The notes under the pieces were generated by a model. The model was not told where the DNA came from and searched no databases. It saw only the letters and a list, made by a program, of their open reading frames with translations. The position numbers and the translations under genes are program-made. This document shows, one piece after another, positions 1-5,466 of a stretch of 6,129 bases of DNA. Source of the DNA: Treponema sp. UBA2869 (lineage in GTDB: Bacteria > Spirochaetota > Spirochaetia > Treponematales > Treponemataceae); contig DEEV01000045.1 in NCBI GenBank assembly GCA_002350445.1, forward strand, positions 9,099 through 15,227. Reading direction: 5' to 3'. Each line of letters opens with the position of its first letter. Within the stretch, counting starts at the first letter, position 1.

Positions 1-516
1 GGGCAGAATGGAAGTTACAAAATATCTGATTCTGTTGTTAAACAGGCTTATGCGTGGAAAAAAGGAATGATTCTTCAGAATGGAGTAAATGCTCTTTACT
101 CATTCACAAAACTTGAAGGATTTACAAAGCAGAATATTGAACTTGCAACAGAGTTTTACGGACTTTCCAGCCATCAAAAAAGTGTAAATGACTGTATTTA
201 TTTAAGGCTCTTTGATGAAGATTTAAGCAAAGGCGAAGTTTCTTTGAAAGTGGAAAGTCTTACTGATGGAGCAAGGGAAACCGAAGAAACAGTTATTAAA
301 ATCAATAATTCAGATTGGGATAAACTGACAAAATCGGTTTATGTACGTTATCAGCCAAAGAAACAAAGAGCTTTAGGAACTTGTATTCATATAAAAAGTC
401 CTTTTGCAATTGGATATATGGGGATAGGCAATATTGCAGATGCAAAAGTTATTGATTCTGTTTCTAAAACAAGCATAAACAAGCCGAGTGTGTCGGCTGC
501 AAAATATAATTTTTAA
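1..516 (+). CDS. Phage structural protein, C-terminal part (5' end outside window)
   Basis: The frame is open from the first base, so this is the last 171 residues of a longer protein; the ATG at 67 is internal to that open frame and has no convincing ribosome site, so I do not treat it as the start. I do not recognise the family. Residues about 64-150 alternate hydrophobic and polar residues (CIYLRLF, EVSLKV, ETVIKI, SVYVRYQ, TCIHIKS), as in a beta-sandwich or jelly-roll domain, and are followed by a short Ser/Lys-rich tail ending in KYNF. No signal peptide or membrane segment is visible in this part. It lies 13 bases upstream of the adaptor-like gene in the same operon, so a virion role (decoration, fibre or receptor-binding protein) is reasonable but inferred from position and predicted fold only. 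Coding status is secure; function is not. Confidence 0.8.
   Translation, partial: GQNGSYKISDSVVKQAYAWKKGMILQNGVNALYSFTKLEGFTKQNIELATEFYGLSSHQKSVNDCIYLRLFDEDLSKGEVSLKVESLTDGARETEETVIKINNSDWDKLTKSVYVRYQPKKQRALGTCIHIKSPFAIGYMGIGNIADAKVIDSVSKTSINKPSVSAAKYNF
482..498 (+). other. Small GC-rich hairpin at the end of the first gene
   Basis: AGCCGA (482-487) and TCGGCT (493-498) form a perfect 6-bp stem around a GTGTG loop, in otherwise AT-rich DNA. It sits 16 bases before the stop codon and about 30 bases before the next start codon. There is no T-tract directly after the stem, so it is not a standard terminator. It could modulate translation of the next gene or mRNA stability, or be chance coding sequence. 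Confidence 0.25.
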
Positions 517-520
517 GGAG
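515..520 (+). promoter_or_regulatory. Ribosome binding site for the adaptor-like gene
   Basis: AAGGAG overlaps the stop codon of the preceding gene (TAA at 514-516) and is 9 bases upstream of the ATG at 530. This fixes the start and suggests translational coupling between the two genes. Confidence 0.8.
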
Positions 521-529
521 TAGCGACAA

Positions 530-1783
530 ATGAAAAACTCTACAGCCGACATTGTAGAACGAGCAAAACAATTAGCAGATTTGGAAGGCTCAAACTTTAT
601 TTCCTGGAATGAGAATCAGCACCTTTTGAATGAAAACTACACTGAACTTTATCAGAAGCTTGTAAACAAAGGCGATAAAGCATTTCTTAAAGAGTTCAGA
701 TGTTCAAGCGGTGTTTATGATCTGCCAAACAATTTTATGCAGCTTAAAGGGGTTTTTGCATTTAATAACGGAAATCTTTCTGTAATAAACAGACGTTCAG
801 AAAACGGAAATCTTAATAATAGAAGTTACGAAATAAAAAACGGTAAACTGTATATTTTCGGACACGCAAACGATGTCCTTGTACAGTATTTTCCTGCACC
901 GGTTCATTTAAGCACAAAGCCGGACAATATAGAAATATCACTTCCAGAAGGAACAATTCTTTCTTGTTATGAGCATAAGTTTATTTATGTTGCAGATTCA
1001 AAACTTTATATCTATGACTTGGACAGGGAAGAATCAACAAAGATTCTTGATGATGCAACAAATGTTGAGAGTACCTGGAGTGGAAAAAACATTGTAATTA
1101 TTAAAGACAATGGAGCACAAAAAGTATGGGATATTGAATCACAGACGCTTAGAACGCTTAATAATACATATATTATTATCCGGGCAGAAAACGGAAATAT
1201 ATATATTGTTTCTGATAATAAAGTATGCCTTTATTGCATAAATGGTGATTCATACTACTTGAACCCGATTACAGATTTGAAGTTTACACTAACTGCAAAT
1301 GCTGTTTCTGATGATTACTTTGAAGAAGTTTATTACTTCTATGATGATAACTTATATTTTAATGGCAATCTGCTTGTAGAAGATGTTGTTGAAAAAGATG
1401 CTGTATACAAGAATGGAATCCTTTATTTCTGTGATAACGGAAACCTTTTCAAATGTATTCAGGATGAAATCTTTATTATTGCAAGCAACATCGGGAATGT
1501 GATTGCATTTACAGGAATTAACAATAAAAGCGGTTACGGAATCTTGGTCGAAAGCGGAAACAGGAAAATTATCAAACCTTACGCAGAAGATGTAATTTTG
1601 AATTATCCTAATTCATTCTTTTTTGATATTTTGGCTTATCAGCTCGCAGTTGCATATAAAGCAAAGCAAGGCGCAGACTATAGCCAGCTTGCGGCACAGT
1701 TACAGGCAATGAATGAAACATTCTTTGATACTCTTGGCGATGATGATTTTGGAAATACACGCATAACAAATGTGTATCTCTAA
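530..1783 (+). CDS. Head-tail adaptor-like protein with an inserted beta-propeller-like domain
   Basis: The 417-residue product looks like a podovirus head-tail adaptor (P22 gp4 / T7 gp11 type), the ring that docks on the portal and extends the DNA channel. Residues about 1-137 match the usual N-terminal layout: helices, a strand region (GVYDLPNNFMQLKGV), then VQYFPAPVHLST followed by ISLPEG. Residues about 357-417 match the usual C-terminus: LNYPNSFFFDILAYQLAVAYKAKQ, a second helix, and a tail ending RITNVYL. Adaptors of this type are normally about 150-220 residues; here about 215 residues (140-356) separate the two halves. That segment has some six repeats of 28-41 residues with short strands and NG turns (KLYIYDL, QKVWDIE, GNIYIVSDN, NLYFNGN, GILYFCDNGNLF, GYGILVESGN), like a beta-propeller. 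Start ATG has a good ribosome site. Family assignment is from pattern recognition; the propeller is inferred. Confidence 0.7.
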   Translation: MKNSTADIVERAKQLADLEGSNFISWNENQHLLNENYTELYQKLVNKGDKAFLKEFRCSSGVYDLPNNFMQLKGVFAFNNGNLSVINRRSENGNLNNRSYEIKNGKLYIFGHANDVLVQYFPAPVHLSTKPDNIEISLPEGTILSCYEHKFIYVADSKLYIYDLDREESTKILDDATNVESTWSGKNIVIIKDNGAQKVWDIESQTLRTLNNTYIIIRAENGNIYIVSDNKVCLYCINGDSYYLNPITDLKFTLTANAVSDDYFEEVYYFYDDNLYFNGNLLVEDVVEKDAVYKNGILYFCDNGNLFKCIQDEIFIIASNIGNVIAFTGINNKSGYGILVESGNRKIIKPYAEDVILNYPNSFFFDILAYQLAVAYKAKQGADYSQLAAQLQAMNETFFDTLGDDDFGNTRITNVYL

Positions 1784-1803
1784 AAATTAAAACTAATAAT
1801 ATA

Positions 1804-1810
1804 AAGGCGG
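1804..1810 (+). promoter_or_regulatory. Ribosome binding site, variant AAGGCGG
   Basis: AAGGCGG lies 6 bases before the ATG at 1817. It has a C where the consensus AAGGAGG has an A. The 33-base gap after the adaptor-like gene is the longest within this operon and contains no terminator or clear promoter. Confidence 0.6.
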
Positions 1811-1816
1811 TTTAAA

Positions 1817-2350
1817 ATGGGAAAATCAAGCAGTTCAGAATCTGAATATGACAAAGCAAAAAGAAAATATGAAGAAGCAATTCAGCAGTACACAGGCGAA
1901 TCGGGATATAAAACGGCGCTTAATACTGCTATAGGTGCAACAAAGAATCTTTCTAATATTGCATCGCAGGGCGCAATTGCACAGGCACAGACTGGAGCTA
2001 GACAAAGCGGAATGAGCAAAGCGCAGGCGGCAATGCTCGGTTCTCAGCAAGGTTCGACAGCGTATCAAAATGCGTTTAACAACAATATCTCTAACCAACA
2101 GAATCAGGCTTTCACAAGTAACTTGAATAAAGTTTCTGCACTTGGTTCAAAGGTTGGGCAAGACTTTAACAAGCTCACAGCAGACCGACAGAACGATTAT
2201 AATAACGTTTCTCTTGGGCTTGGTGCGGCTGGTACTGTTTTAGGCTTATCTGATGAACGCTTAAAAAATTACAAGATTATTTCTAAAAAAATAAAAAGAA
2301 GTCCTAATTCTCTTAAAGTTGTTATCAAAGAAAAAGGAGAAGAAGATTAA
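1817..2350 (+). CDS. Probable internal virion/ejection protein with SDERLK tail
   Basis: A 177-residue protein with the look of small podovirus ejection (DNA-injection, internal virion) proteins: Ser-rich start, charged helix (residues 8-25), then a long helical Ala/Gly/Ser/Gln/Asn-rich stretch (about 30-130; ARQSGMSKAQAAMLGSQQG is typical), then a glycine-rich hydrophobic segment (about 132-144, LGLGAAGTVLG) that could contact membrane. Straight after this comes SDERLK (residues 145-150), the opening motif of peptidase S74 chaperone domains, but only 27 residues follow and they are lysine-rich, so the domain is not complete. The next gene carries the same motif with the full domain. The role in DNA delivery is inferred from composition and position between the adaptor-like gene and other virion genes; no catalytic domain is visible. 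Confidence 0.65.
   Translation: MGKSSSSESEYDKAKRKYEEAIQQYTGESGYKTALNTAIGATKNLSNIASQGAIAQAQTGARQSGMSKAQAAMLGSQQGSTAYQNAFNNNISNQQNQAFTSNLNKVSALGSKVGQDFNKLTADRQNDYNNVSLGLGAAGTVLGLSDERLKNYKIISKKIKRSPNSLKVVIKEKGEED
2334..2340 (+). promoter_or_regulatory. Ribosome binding site that sets the start of the S74 gene
   Basis: AAGGAGA lies inside the end of the previous gene and 11 bases upstream of the ATG at 2352. It supports that ATG over an in-frame TTG at 2319, which would add a lysine-rich 11-residue extension and has no ribosome site of its own. Confidence 0.65.
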
Positions 2351-2351
2351 T

Positions 2352-3224
2352 ATGGCAAATATATCTAGTTATTTGAATGCAAATAATCCGCTTGCACAAG
2401 GCGGCGCAATTGTAAACGGCGTACAGCCTACGGCCCCTGCTACTCCAACAACATCGGCACCAGTTCTTGAACAGACAATGCCAGTTCAGCAGCCTTTACC
2501 AAAGAAAAAGCCGATTGAACAGAATACAAGTTCAAGCAATGACAATCCGTATGAGTGGATGAGCAACGAAGAAAAAAAAGAACTTTCTTCAGGTGCTTAT
2601 CCCGGACAGATGGCAGACAAGATTACGAGCAAACTTGCAGAAGAAAACGAATATGGCGGAATAAGAGCAAAGCTTGCAAATATTGTTTTGAACAATAAGC
2701 CAATGCAAAAAATGGTTAATTGGTCGAATCGTTTAAGAAATCTTAATGATAAGATTCAAGACTATAACAGACAGAGTGCGGCAGTTCAGGGCAGAAATCA
2801 GAACAGCGCAAACATCTCAAAAGGAACAGATAAAAGCGCAGTAAAAGAAGTTGAAGCGGCAAGAAAAAGAGCTGTCAACAGTTCAACTTCTAAAACAACA
2901 TCAGACGAAAGACTTAAAAAAATATTCTGCGGAAACGAAGATATTGTAAAACTGTTCGGGAAGATTCAATCAGTAGATTTTAAATACAAACCGGAAGCAA
3001 AAGAAGTAGTTCCTGACGCTGAAAACCTGGGTGTTGATGGCGATGAGCATATTGGCATTTTGGCGCAAGATTTGGAAAAGAATCCTGTTACAAAATCAGC
3101 AGTTCAAGAAATTGGCGGTGTAAAAACCGTTGATACAAAAGAAATGACGATGGCTAACAGTGCAGTTCTTGCGGAAGTTTGCAGACGTCTTGAAAATATT
3201 GAAAAGAAATTAGGAGTTGAATAA
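2352..3224 (+). CDS. Virion protein with C-terminal peptidase S74 intramolecular chaperone domain
   Basis: A 290-residue protein in two parts. Residues 1-183 are low-complexity and probably largely disordered: Pro/Thr/Gln-rich from 24 to 60, then charged helices (about 70-145) and a Ser/Lys-rich linker. Residues 184-290 are a full S74 domain: SDERLK at 184-189, SVDFKYKPEA at 207-216, DEHIGILAQDLEK at 231-243, KTVDTKEM at 258-265 and a C-terminal helix ending in ENIEKKLG. S74 domains help trimeric phage fibres fold and then cleave themselves off; in endosialidases the cut falls between the Ser and Asp of this motif, with a Lys five residues on as catalytic partner. S184, D185 and K189 all fit, so release of a fragment of about 107 residues is expected. 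The host protein is odd: it shows no fibre, beta-helix or enzyme domain and lies among ejection-type genes. The gene follows its neighbour with a 1-base gap. Confidence 0.85.
   Translation: MANISSYLNANNPLAQGGAIVNGVQPTAPATPTTSAPVLEQTMPVQQPLPKKKPIEQNTSSSNDNPYEWMSNEEKKELSSGAYPGQMADKITSKLAEENEYGGIRAKLANIVLNNKPMQKMVNWSNRLRNLNDKIQDYNRQSAAVQGRNQNSANISKGTDKSAVKEVEAARKRAVNSSTSKTTSDERLKKIFCGNEDIVKLFGKIQSVDFKYKPEAKEVVPDAENLGVDGDEHIGILAQDLEKNPVTKSAVQEIGGVKTVDTKEMTMANSAVLAEVCRRLENIEKKLGVE
3212..3216 (+). promoter_or_regulatory. Ribosome binding site for the 493-residue gene
   Basis: AGGAG lies 7 bases before the ATG at 3224 and within the final codons of the S74 gene. The stop and start codons share a base (TAATG, 3222-3226), a classic arrangement for coupled translation. 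Confidence 0.8.
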
Positions 3225-4705
3225 TGGCATATAATAGTTTTGATGAATACAATACAGAAGCGGCATACAATGATAAAGAAACAACAGCAAAGAAATGGGC
3301 TGAATTTGCAAAAGCCGCAGGATATACCCGACAATCTGCACTTGATACTGCTTCTCCATCTTGGAAAAACTCTAAATATATGAAAGGCGCACTTGATGAA
3401 GTTTTTGGAGTAGATACACCAACAAACGAGAATAACCCGGTAGTTGAAACACCGATAGAAGAAACTCCGAAAGTACAGACACAAGACGCACAAAAAAGAC
3501 AAGCTATCGTAAATAGTGCGAATGAGCTTGCAGACAAAGGCGCAGAAAATGCACAAAACGACATTGAAGAAGGAAGGGAAAAAGCAAATGAAATGACAGA
3601 AAAAACTGTTAATGATTATATTGCTTTAGCAAAAGAAAATGCACCTGACCCACTTTCTGATAATATTCCGACATCTTTATTTAAATACTACAAGGAAGGA
3701 CATTTAGGAAATCTTAATGACCCAGCAACAAAAAAAGACGCAAAAATAAGGCTTGGTTATTTGATTGTGAATAATCTTGCAAGTGGATTAAAGCAGATGT
3801 CTAACAATTTTGCAGCTGCCGCTGGAAGAAGTCCTGCTTTTACTGATACTGAAAGCGATTGGAACAAGATCAAGCGCACGAACCTTGAACAAGGCTTGCA
3901 AGGACACTGGAAAAAAATTAATGCAATGCAGGATGAAGCTATTCAGATTCTTAAAGATAATGCGGCTACAACAAGCGAAATGACGCAAGCTTTGAGACTT
4001 TGGAAACAGAATTCTAAATTGCAGAATGCAATGGCAGGAATGACCGAAGAACAAAAAAAGAATACACTTCTTACACTTGCAAAAGCGGGCAATTATATTA
4101 ATGACCTTTCTCCAGAAGATTTAGTTGGATTCATTGAAGGCGCAATTGTTTTGAATAATTTGGATGCAACAAAAGCCCTTGCTGTTCTTGGTGGTAAGGC
4201 TGCAGGCTCCGCACTTAATAATGGCGTACTTGATACTATTACAGAAGCAACAGCGGGAATTAGTGGCGGCAATTCTGGTAATAAAGAGATATTAGACATA
4301 AACGGAAAGCCATTCAAATTAAGTACGGTTGCAACAACAGAAGAAAAAGAAAAGTTTGATAAAGCTGTAAAGGCCTTGTATGAAAAATACAAGACAGGGC
4401 AAGTTTCAAAAGAACAATTTATTGAACTTTATACGCCTTATGTAAAGGCAAAAGAAGGACATCCGTCTATGAGTTACTTGCAGCCCGAAAACGCAATAAA
4501 AGCAATGGATAAAGGCAGAATTGATAAAGCAAAAAAAGAAATTAAAGAACTTAATGACAAAAAAGGGAAGATTTCTTTTGATGCATACAATGAGCAATAT
4601 GATAATATTCTTAAAAACTTTGAAAAGACCGGCGGAAATCCTTCCGATCTAGCAAAAGAAAAGCGCATAACTAAAGCTTGGGTTTTAAGAAATCCTTCTA
4701 AATAA
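3224..4705 (+). CDS. Large helical phage protein of unknown function, possibly an ejection protein
   Basis: A 493-residue protein of a family I do not recognise. The N-terminus (1-62) is a compact acidic/aromatic region (NSFDEYNTEAAYN, KKWAEFAKAAGYT). A Pro/Glu/Thr linker (64-85) follows, then a strongly charged region likely to be coiled coil (88-140). Residues about 145-275 are helical with a conserved-looking block (TKKDAKIRLGYLIVNNLASGLKQM; WNKIKRTNLEQGLQGHWKKI). Residues 296-335 are Ala/Gly/Leu-rich and amphipathic. After a Gly/Ser-rich break at 345-353 there is a small domain (354-425) and a Lys-rich helical C-terminus (428-493). There is no signal peptide, clear transmembrane segment or enzyme motif. 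As the last gene of the operon after the adaptor-like and ejection-type genes, it matches the position of large ejection proteins, but this is a positional inference. Confidence 0.7.
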   Translation: MAYNSFDEYNTEAAYNDKETTAKKWAEFAKAAGYTRQSALDTASPSWKNSKYMKGALDEVFGVDTPTNENNPVVETPIEETPKVQTQDAQKRQAIVNSANELADKGAENAQNDIEEGREKANEMTEKTVNDYIALAKENAPDPLSDNIPTSLFKYYKEGHLGNLNDPATKKDAKIRLGYLIVNNLASGLKQMSNNFAAAAGRSPAFTDTESDWNKIKRTNLEQGLQGHWKKINAMQDEAIQILKDNAATTSEMTQALRLWKQNSKLQNAMAGMTEEQKKNTLLTLAKAGNYINDLSPEDLVGFIEGAIVLNNLDATKALAVLGGKAAGSALNNGVLDTITEATAGISGGNSGNKEILDINGKPFKLSTVATTEEKEKFDKAVKALYEKYKTGQVSKEQFIELYTPYVKAKEGHPSMSYLQPENAIKAMDKGRIDKAKKEIKELNDKKGKISFDAYNEQYDNILKNFEKTGGNPSDLAKEKRITKAWVLRNPSK

Positions 4706-4709
4706 AAAC

Positions 4710-4740
4710 AAAAAACTCTGTAGAAATACAGAGTTTTTTT
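4710..4740. terminator. Bidirectional rho-independent terminator between convergent genes
   Basis: CTCTGTA (4716-4722) pairs perfectly with TACAGAG (4727-4733) around a GAAA tetraloop. The stem is extended by flanking A and T runs (4710-4715 with 4734-4739), which give a T-tract after the hairpin on either strand. It lies 5 bases after the stop of the + strand operon, and the stop codon of the minus-strand gene (4739-4741) falls in its T-tract, so one element can end both transcripts. Confidence 0.9.
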
Positions 4741-5170
4741 ATTGTCCTGATTTAGAAGCAAATGCCTGAGCCATTTCTTTTGACATCCAATATACTTCGT
4801 GAATCATTCCATTTTGATATGTTGAATAATTTTCAAAAGAAACAATATTTGAATCTGCTTTTATTTTTTTATCAATTTCTTTTACTATGGATTTATCAGA
4901 ATCGACAGTTTTTTTACATTCAAAGGCGAACTTCAAAGCCTCTTGTTTATCTGTAAAAAAAGTTATTCGCATTTCTCCGCTAAGATTCTGTTCTGATTCA
5001 AGAACTTTTACAGTATAAATATTTAATGATGAATCTTCCAGAATATTTATTGCGCCACCACCATTATTTGAAAACATAAAAGTATATGTATAAATACTTT
5101 TTTCTTCGCACCAGACAGCCCCGAACATCAGGACAAATAAAACTATAAAAAATGCTCTTTTCATACGCAT
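4739..5170 (-). CDS. Small exported protein of unknown function, moron-like
   Basis: A 143-residue product with a clear signal peptide: MRMKR, a hydrophobic core (residues 6-19, AFFIVLFVLMFGAV), then WCEEK, with cleavage likely around residues 20-23. The Cys at 21 is preceded by Trp, which is a poor lipobox, so a secreted or periplasmic protein is likelier than a lipoprotein. The mature part is beta-rich early (YTYTFMFSN, NIYTVKVLE, MRITFFTD), then helical and lysine-rich (75-107), ending in EVYWMSKEMAQAF. A Cys at 85 is the only other cysteine. I recognise no family. The first in-frame ATG is at 5170 (a stop codon lies 12 bases upstream); a second at 5164 is also possible. The ribosome site is weak (AAGTGA 9 bases away, or AAAGG 18 bases away). 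It is convergent with the phage operon, shares its terminator and appears to have its own promoter, as expected of a cargo gene affecting host surface or fitness. Confidence 0.75.
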   Translation of the reverse strand: MRMKRAFFIVLFVLMFGAVWCEEKSIYTYTFMFSNNGGGAINILEDSSLNIYTVKVLESEQNLSGEMRITFFTDKQEALKFAFECKKTVDSDKSIVKEIDKKIKADSNIVSFENYSTYQNGMIHEVYWMSKEMAQAFASKSGQ

Positions 5171-5277
5171 TATTTTAATTCACTTTTTCCTTTTTCATAC
5201 CATACAAATATTTTTAAATATCTATACAGAAAACGTATTCACTTTTAACTAACGAGTGTTAGTTTTACTAATAAAGT
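5171..5277. promoter_or_regulatory. Divergent promoter region
   Basis: This AT-rich 107-base gap separates the 5' ends of the minus-strand exported-protein gene and the + strand portal unit, so promoters for both are expected here. For the minus strand a weak candidate is TTAAAA (5248-5243), a 16-base spacer and TATAGA (5226-5221). For the + strand, TACTAA (5266-5271) could be a -10 element, with no convincing -35. These are consensus resemblances only, and a phage-specific promoter could look different. Confidence 0.4.
5247..5264. repeat. Perfect inverted repeat, candidate operator
   Basis: AACTAAC (5247-5253) and GTTAGTT (5258-5264) form a perfect 7-bp inverted repeat with a 4-base GAGT centre. 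Dyads of this size and spacing are typical of operators for dimeric repressors such as TetR-family proteins. It overlaps candidate promoter elements on both strands and ends 13 bases before the start codon at 5278. The alternatives are an RNA hairpin in a leader or chance in AT-rich DNA. Confidence 0.45.
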
Positions 5278-5466
5278 ATGGATTTCAATTTTTCTGTTGA
5301 TATTAACAAACTCAGACAAAAACAGAGAGCAAGAGCAAAACTCGGACAGAGTATGCAAGCGACAATAAACGGCGCTCTTGGGGAACGTATGCCACAACAG
5401 CCGCAGGGAATACCAGCTCAGCCACAGACACAGAATCAAAACGGATGGGGAACTGCAAATGCTTAA
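5278..5466 (+). CDS. Small Gln/Pro-rich protein preceding the portal gene
   Basis: A 62-residue protein of unknown family. The first half is basic and probably helical (INKLRQKQRARAKLGQSMQATI, residues 9-30); the second is Gln/Pro/Asn-rich and probably disordered (39-62). The ATG at 5278 is the first in frame, since an in-frame TAA lies 3 bases upstream of it. No ribosome site precedes it, so the message may be leaderless or use a weak site. The end overlaps the portal-like gene by 8 bases and supplies that gene's ribosome site, which supports it as a real coupled gene. Small proteins next to portals may be scaffolding or assembly factors, but nothing here shows that directly. Confidence 0.55.
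   Translation: MDFNFSVDINKLRQKQRARAKLGQSMQATINGALGERMPQQPQGIPAQPQTQNQNGWGTANA
5447..5452 (+). promoter_or_regulatory. Ribosome binding site for the portal-like gene
   Basis: GGGGAA lies 6 bases before the ATG at 5459, inside the end of the 62-residue gene. It supports 5459 as the portal start; the nearby ATG at 5478 is in another frame. Confidence 0.6.

Noticed and set aside
67..69. ATG at 67 as the start of the first gene
   Set aside because: The frame is open to the window edge and reads like continuous protein; no convincing ribosome site precedes this ATG.
1196..1207. AATATATATATT palindrome
   Set aside because: It is simple alternating A/T sequence within coding DNA and is expected by chance at this base composition.
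2285..2318. A7 run (2285-2291) as a programmed frameshift joining the SDERLK gene to the S74 gene
   Set aside because: The run does not form a standard -1 slippery heptamer in the reading frame, the target frame has a stop at 2292-2294, and the downstream gene has its own ribosome site and ATG.
3104..3564. Two overlapping minus-strand open frames of 136 and 150 residues
   Set aside because: Both are antisense to the S74 gene and the 493-residue gene, overlap each other, and have skewed Cys/Phe/Ser-rich composition.
4762..4956. 64-residue + strand open frame
   Set aside because: It is antisense to the signal-peptide gene, starts just after a terminator and has no ribosome site.
5105..5112. 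Lipobox at Cys21 of the exported protein
   Set aside because: The residue before the Cys is Trp, where lipoprotein signals need a small residue, so an ordinary signal peptide is more likely.
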